This document shows positions 1 through 8,052 of a stretch of DNA of 34,613 bases, piece after piece. How positions within the stretch are numbered: the first letter of the stretch is position 1; each line of letters starts with the position of its first letter. The position numbers and the translations under genes are program-made. Location of the stretch: contig DCKY01000245.1 in the NCBI GenBank assembly GCA_002320775.1, positions 13,406 through 48,018 of the forward strand. The letters are read 5' to 3'. Under the pieces are notes generated by a model that saw only the letters and a list, made by a program, of their open reading frames with translations, ran no database searches and was not told the origin of the DNA. This DNA comes from Planctomycetes bacterium UBA1662. Lineage in GTDB: Bacteria > Planctomycetota > UBA8108.

Positions 1-205
1 CACCAATACCAGTCGCCCCGACCTGGGCAGCTCCTCTAATCGGTCCTCTTATTCTAGGAGAGGTCGCCTGGCGACTCGAACGGAGTCCTATCCCCGCGCC
101 TCTCACAGGCAGTCCCTGGGCAGCGGCCTCGGACCCGAACGAACAAACGAAGAGAGCCGCAAAATAAATGAAACTCCTGTTGAAACAGTTTCGAATCCGG
201 GTCAT
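1..205 (-). CDS. Secreted protein of unknown function, 5' part only
   Basis: A leftward reading frame begins with ATG at 205 and stays open to the window edge (68 codons visible). A perfect AGGAGG Shine-Dalgarno sequence lies 6 nt upstream of the ATG, which makes the start convincing. The N-terminus is a textbook signal peptide: a basic start (MTRIRNCFNRS), a hydrophobic core (FIYFAALFVCSFG) and a likely cleavage after AAAQ. The visible mature part is rich in Gly, Arg and Ser and matches no family I recognise. The gene is divergent from the selenoprotein at 406. The stop lies outside the window, so nothing can be said of its function beyond export. Confidence 0.65.
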   Translation of the reverse strand, partial: MTRIRNCFNRSFIYFAALFVCSFGSEAAAQGLPVRGAGIGLRSSRQATSPRIRGPIRGAAQVGATGIG

Positions 206-317
206 TTGGAACCTCCTGTCGGCCTGGCTATATCCCCTACCTGCTCGAGACGACGACTACAGAGATTGTAAAGACTTGCGGGAACACTGCAGCGAAAAAA
301 CCGGGAATTGAGCATGA

Positions 318-346
318 TTGCCGTCCGTGGACAGGTTTATTACAGT
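318..346 (+). promoter_or_regulatory. Candidate sigma70-type promoter for the FG-GAP selenoprotein
   Basis: TTGCCG at 318-323 and TACAGT at 341-346 are separated by 17 nt; each hexamer matches the consensus at 4 of 6 positions. It lies in the 200-nt divergent intergenic region, about 60 nt before the first possible start codon. This is a pattern match only. Confidence 0.3.
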
Positions 347-405
347 TCCATGCACGCAAACACCCCCCGGCGGGTACAACAAAGGAAACCTCGAACTGGA
401 AACCC

Positions 406-3400
406 GTGGCCTCACCTGAAATGAAACAACGGATCCTGCTCTTCTCTACGACAAGCCTCCTGCTGGTCGCGGGAGCCCTCTGGATCTTCTACGGTTCCGG
501 AGCTTCCCCCGAATTTGTCCCGACGGCCGGCCGGAGCTGGACTGAAATCCATCTTCCCGCTCCATCCTATAGCCCGGTGGAAAAGCTGAGGGCCAAGACG
601 GTGGCTGGAAACGATAAATTCATCGTGGAAACCAGAGAGAGAGAGCTCCGCCAACCCCTCAAGACGCTCCAGCGTCTCTTTCTCCATCCTGGATCCGAAA
701 CAGCGGTCAAAGAATACGAGTCCATCACCTCGGACGACTTCAAGGCGAGCCCTTTCAGCTCCACTGGAGAGCTTCCGCTCTACCAGTCGAAAGAAATCAG
801 GGTCGTAGAAGAGATGAGCTTTCCAGCCCCGTCTATCGAACGTTCAGCCTTCCCGGCGAGTATCCTGGCCAGCATCGACCCCCTGAAGATTCTCACCTCG
901 GCAGAGCTCAAGGTCACCGGCATCTCAGAAGAAAAAGAGCTCAGCAAGATCGAGATCCTCTTCTCGCTCTCCGGCCCATCAGACGAAGGTGAACATCATC
1001 AATGGAGTGGCGAGGCCCTGCTCGGCTGGAAGACCAGCGAGCGGAAGTTCTCTTTCTTCCAGCTAAAGAAACGGCGGCACGTGACTCTCTCAGCCAGCCC
1101 CTTCCAGGATGTCACCGCCAGGGCGCTGGGCGCCAACGACTCCTACAGAAAAATCCTCCAGCCCTCGATCGACCACTTCAGAAGCCGCCTGGATGCGGCT
1201 GTAGGTGTCGGTGTCTACGGACACAACGGCCTGGCAGTAGGTGATGCAGATGGAGATGGGCTCGAGGACCTCTACGTTCTCACCGCTGCGGGCCTGCCCA
1301 ACCTCCTCTACCGCTGTGGACAGGACGGAACCTTCAGCGACGCCAGCCGGGAAGCCGGGGTGGATCTCCTGGATGGAACATCCCAGGCTCTCTTCCTCGA
1401 CCTCGACAATGACTCCGACCAGGATCTCTTCCTTGTGACCGAGCAGAGGCTGGTCGTATTGCTCAACGATGGAAGCGGACGCTTCCTTCACCTGGAAAAT
1501 GCGATCCCGGAAAAAATCACCGGTTCCGCGACGCCGCTTTCAGCCGCCGCGGCGGACTACGACCTCGATGGACTGGTAGACATCCACATCTGCTCCTATG
1601 TGTTCTGGCGAGGCGGCTCGAACTCCGCCGGAACCAGGCTGCCGATCCCCTACCACGAGGCCCACAACGGAGCCGCCAACATCCTTCTCAAAAACCTCGG
1701 CGGCGGCCGTTTCTCAAACGCGACAGAGACCAGCGGACTCGACAGGGACAATCAGCGCTTCAGCTTCGCGGCCGCCTGGGCAGATTATGATGACGATGGC
1801 TACCCCGATCTCTACACCGCCAATGATTTCGGCAGCAACAACCTCTGGCGCAACAAGGGAGACGGGACCTTTGAGGAAGCCACGATCGCCGCCGGCGTTG
1901 AAGATGTCGGAGCCGGAATGAGCGTGTCCTGGGAAGACTACGACAATGATGGAGACCTCGACCTCTACGTCGGAAACATGTTCAGCGCGGCGGGCCGGCG
2001 CGTCACCGCGGGGAATGATTACAAGGCCGGCGACCAGCTTCTACAGGCTATCTACAGGCGCCATGCCAGGGGCAACAGCCTGTTCAGCAATGCGAAAGAT
2101 GGCAGCTTTGAGGATGTCAGCATCTCCAGCGGCGCGTGGTTCGGTCGCTGGGCCTGGGGCTGCGATTTCCTCGACTTCAACCTCGACGGCAACGAGGACC
2201 TCTACGTACAAAACGGCTTCCTGACCAACAGCAGCGAGCATGACCTCTGAAGCTTCTTCTGGCGACAGGTCGTGTCGCAATCGCCCCGCGAGGAGCTGCG
2301 CCTCCAACGCTATCTCGATGGATGGGAGATCATCAACCGGATGATCCGGGAGGATACCTCCTGGGGAGGCCGGGAGCGAAACTGCCTCCACCTCTCCAGC
2401 GGCGAGGGAAACTTTATCGACATCTCGGCGGCCAGCGGAGTCGACTATATCCAGGACGGCCGGGCCCTTTGCCGCCTTGACCTCGATCTGGACGGTCGAC
2501 CCGACCTCGCTCTTCGAAACCGGGATGGACCACAGCTCAGGCTGCTGAGAAATACCTGGCCCGGCGGCAACCGGGCCCTCTGGATTCGCGTTGAGGGCCG
2601 CAACTGCAACCGGGATGCCATCGGCGCTCGCATCAGCGTCACCAGCTCCGGCAAGACCCGGATCAAGGACATTCGCGCCGGGGCCGCCTTCCTCTCCCAG
2701 TCAAGCAGGTGGGCCTGCTTCGGCCTGGGCGGGGAAAAGACGCCCCCAGCCGTCAGCGTACGATGGCCCGGGGGAGCGACAACAAGCTACGGAACGCTCG
2801 ACCCTGGCGACCGCTGGCTGATCATCCAGGGAGAGGAGCCCAGTCGGCTCCCATTCCGAAAATCAGAACAGGAGCCCCCGGCCACCCAAGTTCCACAGGC
2901 TCCGGAACCGGTCGATACTGAAGAGAGCTCGTCGATTGAAACCTGGCTCGTCGCGCCCGTAACAGCCCCCGACCTTCCCTGGACCGACCCGCAGGGCAGA
3001 CAGCGACGCCTCGGAGAATTTCGCGGAAAACCCCTGGTCCTCCATCTCTTCTCACGTGACTGCGCGGTGTGCGTCTCAGATCTTGGGGCCCTCATCGCGA
3101 TGGGAAAAGAGCTCTCCCGCAAGGGAGCGGTCAACCTGATCGCCTCGGTCGATCTTGGCCCTGTCCCCGACGGCAAGCGAGACCTGGTAGCGAAAATAAG
3201 CGGTCCCTCCATCGGACTTCGCTTCGAAAGGAAAACCCTGGCCGGCTGGAACATCCTTTTCCGGCATCTCTTCAACCACAGGCGCGACCTGGTTGTCCCG
3301 ACGAGCTTTCTCATCGAGGAGAGCGGAAAGATCGTCAAGGTCTACCGAGGCCGGACCGACCCGGCCAGGTATCTCGCTGACCTCGGGAAGATACCCCGCA

Positions 3401-4326
3401 GCGACAACCTCCGCATAAAGAAAGCCCTTCCCTTCAAGGGCAGGTATCTCTACCCGAACTTCCAGCGTGATCTCCTGGAGCTCGGAAACGCCTACAGCGA
3501 GGCGGGACTGCCCCTCCAGGCCAGGGCGATCTTCAAATCAACCCTCGCTGCCCGCGGAGAAAACCTCGACACGCTGTTCAATTACGCCATCTCCTCGGCC
3601 CAATCCGGATCTCCAGGTGAGGCTCGGAAGATCTACCTGGAGATTCTCAAGAAACGCCCTGGCTACGCAGATGCCCGCAACAACCTCGGAATCCTGGAGG
3701 CCCAGGCCGGGCGCCTGGAGCAGGCCCGCGAATATTTCAGGTCCGTCATCCAGGACAACCCCGCCCACACAGAGGCCGCCTTGAACCTCGCCAACACCTG
3801 GCTCCAGGAGGGAGATTTCGAAACCGCAACGGCCGTCTACCGCAAGGCCCTCCTTCACGACACCGAGTCGGCGAAGCTCCGGCGCATGCTCGGCTTCGCC
3901 CTGTTCAGAGGCGGCTTTGTCGAGGAATCCATCAGCTCGCACAAGGAAGCGATCCGTCTCGACCCGCTCGACCTCGATGCCTATCGCAACCTGGCGATCA
4001 TCCTCAACGCCACAGAGGGCTACCGCGAGGCGGCGGCCATCTCCATCCTCGGTCTCAAAAATGGTCCGAACCACAGCGGGCTGCTGAACACCCACGGATT
4101 CGCTCTCTGGAAGCTCGGTGACACGGCCAGGGCCTCCGCGGAGTTCAAGAAGGCGATCTCGGCGGCTCCGGATTTCGACAGACCCTACCTGAACCTGGCC
4201 AGGATGCTCGCGGATACAGCTCGCCCTGACGATGCCATGGCCGCCCTCGGCGCCCTGCTGCAGCGGATGCCGGGCCATCCCCAGGCGCTGGAACAGATCG
4301 AAAAGCTCCGCTCAGGAAATCCCTGA
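406..4326 (+). CDS. Exported FG-GAP/ASPIC-redoxin-TPR selenoprotein (in-frame TGA read as Sec)
   Basis: Two reading frames, 406-2250 and the one ending at 4326, are in the same frame and separated only by the TGA at 2248-2250. Read through, they give about 1,306 residues with Sec at 615. Order: an N-terminal hydrophobic anchor or signal (about 8-30); FG-GAP/VCBS repeats with Ca-binding motifs such as DADGDG, DLDNDSD, DYDDDG, DYDNDGD and DFNLDGN (about 280-610); Sec615 in HDL-U-SFFWRQVV; one more blade (LDLDLDG, about 690); an ASPIC/UnbV domain (about 720-810); a redoxin-like domain with CxxC (C886-AV-C889) and a cis-Pro VPT (about 965); then TPR repeats (about 1015-1300). The family is CRTAC1/ASPIC-like and its biochemical role is not established. 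A SECIS-type hairpin follows the TGA. The start is uncertain: GTG 406, or ATG 421 just before the hydrophobic segment; neither has a good Shine-Dalgarno. The GTG at 2272 lies inside the hairpin loop and is not a start. Alternatives are a pseudogene or a sequencing error, which the hairpin and the unbroken domain order argue against. Confidence 0.85.
2248..2278 (+). promoter_or_regulatory. Selenocysteine codon and bacterial SECIS-type hairpin 1
   Basis: The TGA at 2248-2250 is followed by 11 nt and then GCGACA (2262-2267), loop GGTCG (2268-2272) and TGTCGC (2273-2278). The stem is a perfect 6 bp and the loop opens with GG at +18/+19 from the TGA. Bacterial SECIS elements lie inside the coding region just after UGA and present GG in a small apical loop to SelB; the E. 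coli fdhF loop (AGGUCU, GG at about +19/+20) is very similar. Confidence 0.85.
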
Positions 4327-4335
4327 GCAGCCGAG

Positions 4336-5109
4336 TCAACCCGCAAGCATTCCTCCATCCACCACCAGCGTCTGGCCCGTTATATAGGCAGCCGCCTCCG
4401 AGGCAAGAAAAGCCACGGCACCGGCGATGTCTCCCGGCTCAGCGATGCGGTTGAGGGGTATCGCCTTCAGCATATCCTCCGCCGCCTTCTCATCCTTCCA
4501 GAGGGCCTCGCTCAGACGCGTTCGCACCAGCCCGGGAGCGACTCCGTTCACCCGGATCTCCTCCGCCGCCAGCTCGGCAGCGAGCGTCCTGGTGAGAGAG
4601 TTCACCGCGGCCTTGCTAATACCATAGGCGCCAAGACCCCGCATCGCCTTGCAGGCGGCTATGGTGGAGATATTGATGATCACCCCGCCGCCGCCGAGCT
4701 CTCTCATCCTGCGGATCCCCTCCCTGGCCACGACCAGGTAGCCCCGCAGGTTGGTATCCATGATCTTGTCGAAGAGGGCAAGGTCGATCTCGGCAAGCGA
4801 ATCCATGCTTGGATTGGTGGCGGCATTGTTCACAACGATGTCCATGCCGGAGAATCTCTCGAGGGCGACAGCGAAGGCTTCACGCATGCCGCTCTCGCTG
4901 GAGGAGTGCGCCGCGTGCACCGCGACCCGGTCGAGGCCGGCCTCGGCAAGCTCCAGGCGGGCGGCCTCGAGGCCCTCCAGCTTCCTGGCTGTGAGGACGA
5001 CCGATGCCCCCCGCTCGAGCAGCCTGCGCGAGGCCGACAGCCCGATCCCCCGGCTCCCGCCGGTGACCAGGGCCACCTTGCCTTCGAGGTTGAAAACGGA
5101 TTCGCTCAT
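4336..5109 (-). CDS. Short-chain dehydrogenase/reductase (SDR)
   Basis: A classical SDR of 257 residues, a cytoplasmic NAD(P)-dependent oxidoreductase. The cofactor motif TGGSRGIG is near residue 17 and NNAA near residue 95. The catalytic elements are S (NISTIAA) and YGISK, and the protein ends ITGQTLVVDGGM, as in DHRS4-like and FabG-like enzymes. The TAR at the end of beta-2 may favour NADP. The frame is open upstream, but ATG 5109 has AAGGAAG 8 nt before it, so I take that start. It lies on the opposite strand between the two selenoprotein genes and converges on the first with only 9 nt between the stops. The substrate cannot be told from sequence. Confidence 0.9.
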   Translation of the reverse strand: MSESVFNLEGKVALVTGGSRGIGLSASRRLLERGASVVLTARKLEGLEAARLELAEAGLDRVAVHAAHSSSESGMREAFAVALERFSGMDIVVNNAATNPSMDSLAEIDLALFDKIMDTNLRGYLVVAREGIRRMRELGGGGVIINISTIAACKAMRGLGAYGISKAAVNSLTRTLAAELAAEEIRVNGVAPGLVRTRLSEALWKDEKAAEDMLKAIPLNRIAEPGDIAGAVAFLASEAAAYITGQTLVVDGGMLAG

Positions 5110-5219
5110 CGACAGGTCTTCCTTCATCCGAAAAATGAGTTCGCCAGAACCGAGGTTTCGAGATAGCATCCCGCTTTCACGGGCGAAGCTCGCCCTTTCC
5201 GTCACGAACCGACAACGGG

Positions 5220-6602
5220 ATGAAACCTATGAGACCGGCATTCTATACTTTTTTATTCCTTCTTTGCACTCTGCTGGGCGTCTGCTACACGCCAACCCCG
5301 GCGACAGCCGACGACTCCTTCAAGCCCGGACAGGTGATCCGCTACGAGGGAACCACCCGGATCTCGCAGAAGGTTGGCGAAGGTCAACCCCAGGGTGATG
5401 CTTTCAAATGCACGCTGCTGACTTTCAACGAGACCTCCGCCTCCGGAGAAAACACGATTCTCGCCGTGCGGGAACTGGTCCCCGCGGGAGAGGGGGGAAG
5501 CCCGGTCGCAAGCTACGACATCCTCGATCTGAAAGAGAAATCCGGCCTCAAGAACAGGGAGACCGCGATGGAACTGAAAGCTTCACACCAGATGGTCGGA
5601 ATCTACCTTCCCCTGCGAGTGCGAATACCCGAACTGGCGCAAGGGAAGGCCAACTACGAGGTAATGATACTCAACCAGATCCCTGTCACCATCCAGTGCG
5701 GCCTGAAGGCCATCACCGGGGGGACCGCGATCCGCAACACTGAGAAAGCGAGCTTTGACTTCAGAGGCAGCAAGGCGACGCTGAATAAATGGGAAGAGCG
5801 ATACACGAACGATAAGAAGACGGGGACCATCAGCAGGATCGCCATCAACTACGAGATGTCGGTCTCCATCAACGACAACCTGATCACCCTCTCGCTGGAC
5901 TGCGACCTGCAAGCTAAAGAGATCACCACCCTGGAAAAGACCCCGGCCCTGAAAAAGGGACTCGCCGTCTTCAAAAACGCCTCCGCCGCCTTCGCCGCGA
6001 TGAAAGCATCATCACAAACCGGTCCACTGGCAGATGAAGTCAGCAAGCTCCTTGATGACTCTCCCTGGTCGGCGCTTGCAAGGGCCGCGCGAACCCAGCA
6101 CCAGGGCTTTGTCGAGACCTTTGAATCCGATGATGCCGGCAAGGTGCTGGCGAAGATCCTTGGGAAAAAAGCGCCCGACTTCACCCTGGCCGACCTCAAG
6201 GGCAAACAGGTCAACTTCAGCAAAGAGACCGCCGGCAAGGTGACCCTGCTGAGCTTCTGGGGCTATGGCTGAGGACCCTGTCGTAAGGAGGCTCCTTACC
6301 TGACCAGGCTGCAAGAGAAGTACGGAAAATCGGGATTCACTGTCATCGCTGTCAACGATTGGGACGAAGACGCCGCGACCGTTGGTAAATTCGCCGCTGA
6401 GTCCAAGCTCACCCACAAGATCCTGCTCATGGGAGGCAAGATCAGCCCGAAGCTCTACGGGGTGGTCTCATCTCCCACCAGCTTCTGGATTGATCACAAG
6501 GGTATCATCCGAAGCAGATCGGTTGGCTTCAACGTCGCCCACGTGCCCGAGATGGAGCAGAAGATCGAGAAGATGCTCGAAGACCGAAAGCTGAAGAAGT
6601 AG
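5220..6602 (+). CDS. Exported TlpA-like thioredoxin selenoprotein, U-G-P-C active site
   Basis: The frame from ATG 5220 meets TGA at 6270-6272 and continues in the same frame to TAG at 6600-6602: 460 residues with Sec351. A signal peptide (hydrophobic about 5-23, cleavage probably after TPATA) is followed by a roughly 280-residue domain, beta-rich by eye, that I do not recognise. A redoxin/AhpC-TSA domain runs from about 316 to the end: KAPDFTLADLKGK, LLSFWGYG-U351-GPC354-RKEAPYL, and the cis-Pro loop SSPTSFW (Pro about 419). Sec replaces the first, nucleophilic Cys of the thioredoxin CxxC, where Sec occurs in other known thiol-oxidoreductase selenoproteins. A likely role is thiol-disulfide exchange in the periplasm; the substrate is unknown. 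Stopping at 6272 would remove the resolving Cys and half the fold, so truncation is unlikely. ATG 5229 is an alternative start. Confidence 0.92.
6270..6299 (+). promoter_or_regulatory. Selenocysteine codon and bacterial SECIS-type hairpin 2
   Basis: The TGA at 6270-6272 is followed by 10 nt, then GTAAGG (6283-6288), loop AGGCT (6289-6293) and CCTTAC (6294-6299). The 6-bp stem is perfect and GG is at +18/+19 from the TGA, exactly as in hairpin 1. The pairs G6280-C6304, T6281-A6303 and C6282-G6302 can extend the stem below a 2-nt bulge. Confidence 0.88.
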
Positions 6603-6615
6603 TCCCTACAGCCTC

Positions 6616-7683
6616 CTACCAGTCCGGATGCTTCCGCTTCATCCTGTCCGCGAGGAGAGGATCCAGCATAGGGACACCGCCCATGACCACACCGGAGGCG
6701 CCCGCTTCGAAGAAGGGACCGGGATCCTCGATGCCGGTCACGCCCCCCACCGCGATCGTCTTCACCTCCAGGCTCTTCCCTGCACAGTATTCCACAGCCG
6801 CACTGACATTCGAAACCGCCGCCGGTTGAATCGCGCTGCCGAGAATCCCAACGCGCTCAAATGCCCCGAAAACAGGCCGGTCATCCTCTCCAAGAACGCG
6901 CCTTGAAACTCCATTCACCAACACGACGGCGTCCGCGCTCCCGGCCACCGACTGGTAGAAACGGTTGAGCTTTCGCCGGTCATTGAAATGTCCGCTCTTG
7001 ATAAAGAGAGGGGTCGAGGGAAGAGCCTCCCTCAACGCCAGGGCCAGCCGGCCGGAGGCTCCGGGGTCCTGGTAGATGGAGCCCTCGGCGGTGCAGACAT
7101 TCGGGCAGGAGAAGTTGGCCTCGACAATGTCGGCTCCGGCCTCGTCTGCCCAGCGCGCACAGCGGCAGAAGTCCTCCACCAGGGAAGCCTCGCCGCCGCC
7201 CTCGGCGGGAGTCCCTACGACACTGACAACCAGGAGCTGACCGCGACGCAGCTTCCCGCGAGCGCGTCTCACATCCTTCCTCCAGACCTCAGGCGGCTGC
7301 GAGGGCATCCCGAAACAGACGGCCGAGGTAACCTCGGCCGGATCGCGCGCGCGCCTTTTCGCCTTTCGCAGGATCTCGTCGGAACCAGGCTCAAGGTCGT
7401 GGATCGCCTCGACAAAAACCCAATTGGGAAGGGGATAGCATGGCCGTTCGGAGCTGCGCACAGTCTTGTAGGTAAGAATGTCGAAGCCCAGGCGGGAATA
7501 GCACTCAACCCACCTGGAATTCAGCAGGATCCCCGCGGCGACACCGAGCCGGGAGTTTACCTTCGAACCGAAGAATTCCTTCTGAGATGCGTCCGTAATC
7601 CTCGGAAAAGGGCCCTTGAAGCTGGGGCCGTTCCTGTAGTTCCAGCGATAGGATCTGTCCCGGCGGTAGGTTTCGTTATTCAT
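6616..7683 (-). CDS. Dihydroorotate dehydrogenase-like FMN flavoprotein
   Basis: About 355 residues with the FMN-binding TIM-barrel pattern of the dihydroorotate dehydrogenase family: ANFSCPN, the lysine of LFIKSGHF, VVLVNGVSR, and the phosphate-binding end VGGVTGIEDPGPFFEAGASG then VVMGG. It lacks the membrane-binding N-terminal helices of class 2 PyrD. The N-terminus (NNETYRRDRSYRWNY) and the stretch around ECYSRLGFDILTYKTVRS are unusual, so orotate synthesis should not be assumed; the family includes other flavin oxidoreductases. The frame is open to 7734, but ATG 7683 begins 22 nt after the upstream gene's stop and avoids overlapping it; there is no clear ribosome binding site. It is third after thiC and the small membrane protein on the same strand, and it converges on the thioredoxin gene with 13 nt between stops. 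Confidence 0.75.
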   Translation of the reverse strand: MNNETYRRDRSYRWNYRNGPSFKGPFPRITDASQKEFFGSKVNSRLGVAAGILLNSRWVECYSRLGFDILTYKTVRSSERPCYPLPNWVFVEAIHDLEPGSDEILRKAKRRARDPAEVTSAVCFGMPSQPPEVWRKDVRRARGKLRRGQLLVVSVVGTPAEGGGEASLVEDFCRCARWADEAGADIVEANFSCPNVCTAEGSIYQDPGASGRLALALREALPSTPLFIKSGHFNDRRKLNRFYQSVAGSADAVVLVNGVSRRVLGEDDRPVFGAFERVGILGSAIQPAAVSNVSAAVEYCAGKSLEVKTIAVGGVTGIEDPGPFFEAGASGVVMGGVPMLDPLLADRMKRKHPDW

Positions 7684-7705
7684 GATTTTTTTTGTACGCA
7701 GAAAA

Positions 7706-7951
7706 TCAATCGTTTCCATCAAAGGTGAAGCCAAGCAGATTCCCCGACATCGTCCCGAGGACCAGCCTGCCGCCTGCGGTCAAGACAAGCAGGAGAGCCC
7801 ACTTCGGCCGTCGTACGGTATACCCAAATACCCGCCACCAGGTTCGCGGTGACAACAGCACCACGAACAGGGCAAAAAGCAGCAGCAGGAACTGGGGAAG
7901 GAGGGCGAGCAGCCCCGGCGCAAGGCCCGGCATTACCGCCAGCAGGCTCAT
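7706..7951 (-). CDS. Small membrane protein of unknown function
   Basis: An 81-residue frame starting at ATG 7951 with a strong purine-rich ribosome binding site (GGAAGGGGG, 7 nt spacing). It has two hydrophobic segments, roughly residues 3-29 and 43-60, separated by a basic stretch (SPRTWWRVFGYTVRRPKW), which suggests a two-helix inner-membrane protein. It sits between thiC (about 100 nt upstream) and the dihydroorotate-dehydrogenase-like gene (22 nt downstream), all on one strand, so cotranscription is likely. I recognise no family. Its length and good ribosome binding site favour a real gene over a chance frame. Confidence 0.55.
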   Translation of the reverse strand: MSLLAVMPGLAPGLLALLPQFLLLLFALFVVLLSPRTWWRVFGYTVRRPKWALLLVLTAGGRLVLGTMSGNLLGFTFDGND

Positions 7952-8052
7952 TCTCAAGCCCCCTTCCTGGTCAGACCTGGTTTACGAAGCCTTCGGTACA
8001 CGGCGCTCGCTCAAGCTACGGGCCAACCGGCGGCGAAAACAGAGCCTCGGCT

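Noticed and set aside
2272..4326. A separate gene starting at GTG 2272
   Set aside because: The frame is continuous with 406-2250, the start lies within the SECIS-type hairpin loop, there is no suitable ribosome binding site, and the first residues complete the upstream propeller/ASPIC family.
2248..6272. TGA reassigned to Trp or Gly, as in some bacteria with altered codes
   Set aside because: Many genes here end cleanly at TGA, and the TGA at 6270 falls at a thioredoxin Cys position, which fits Sec and not Trp or Gly.
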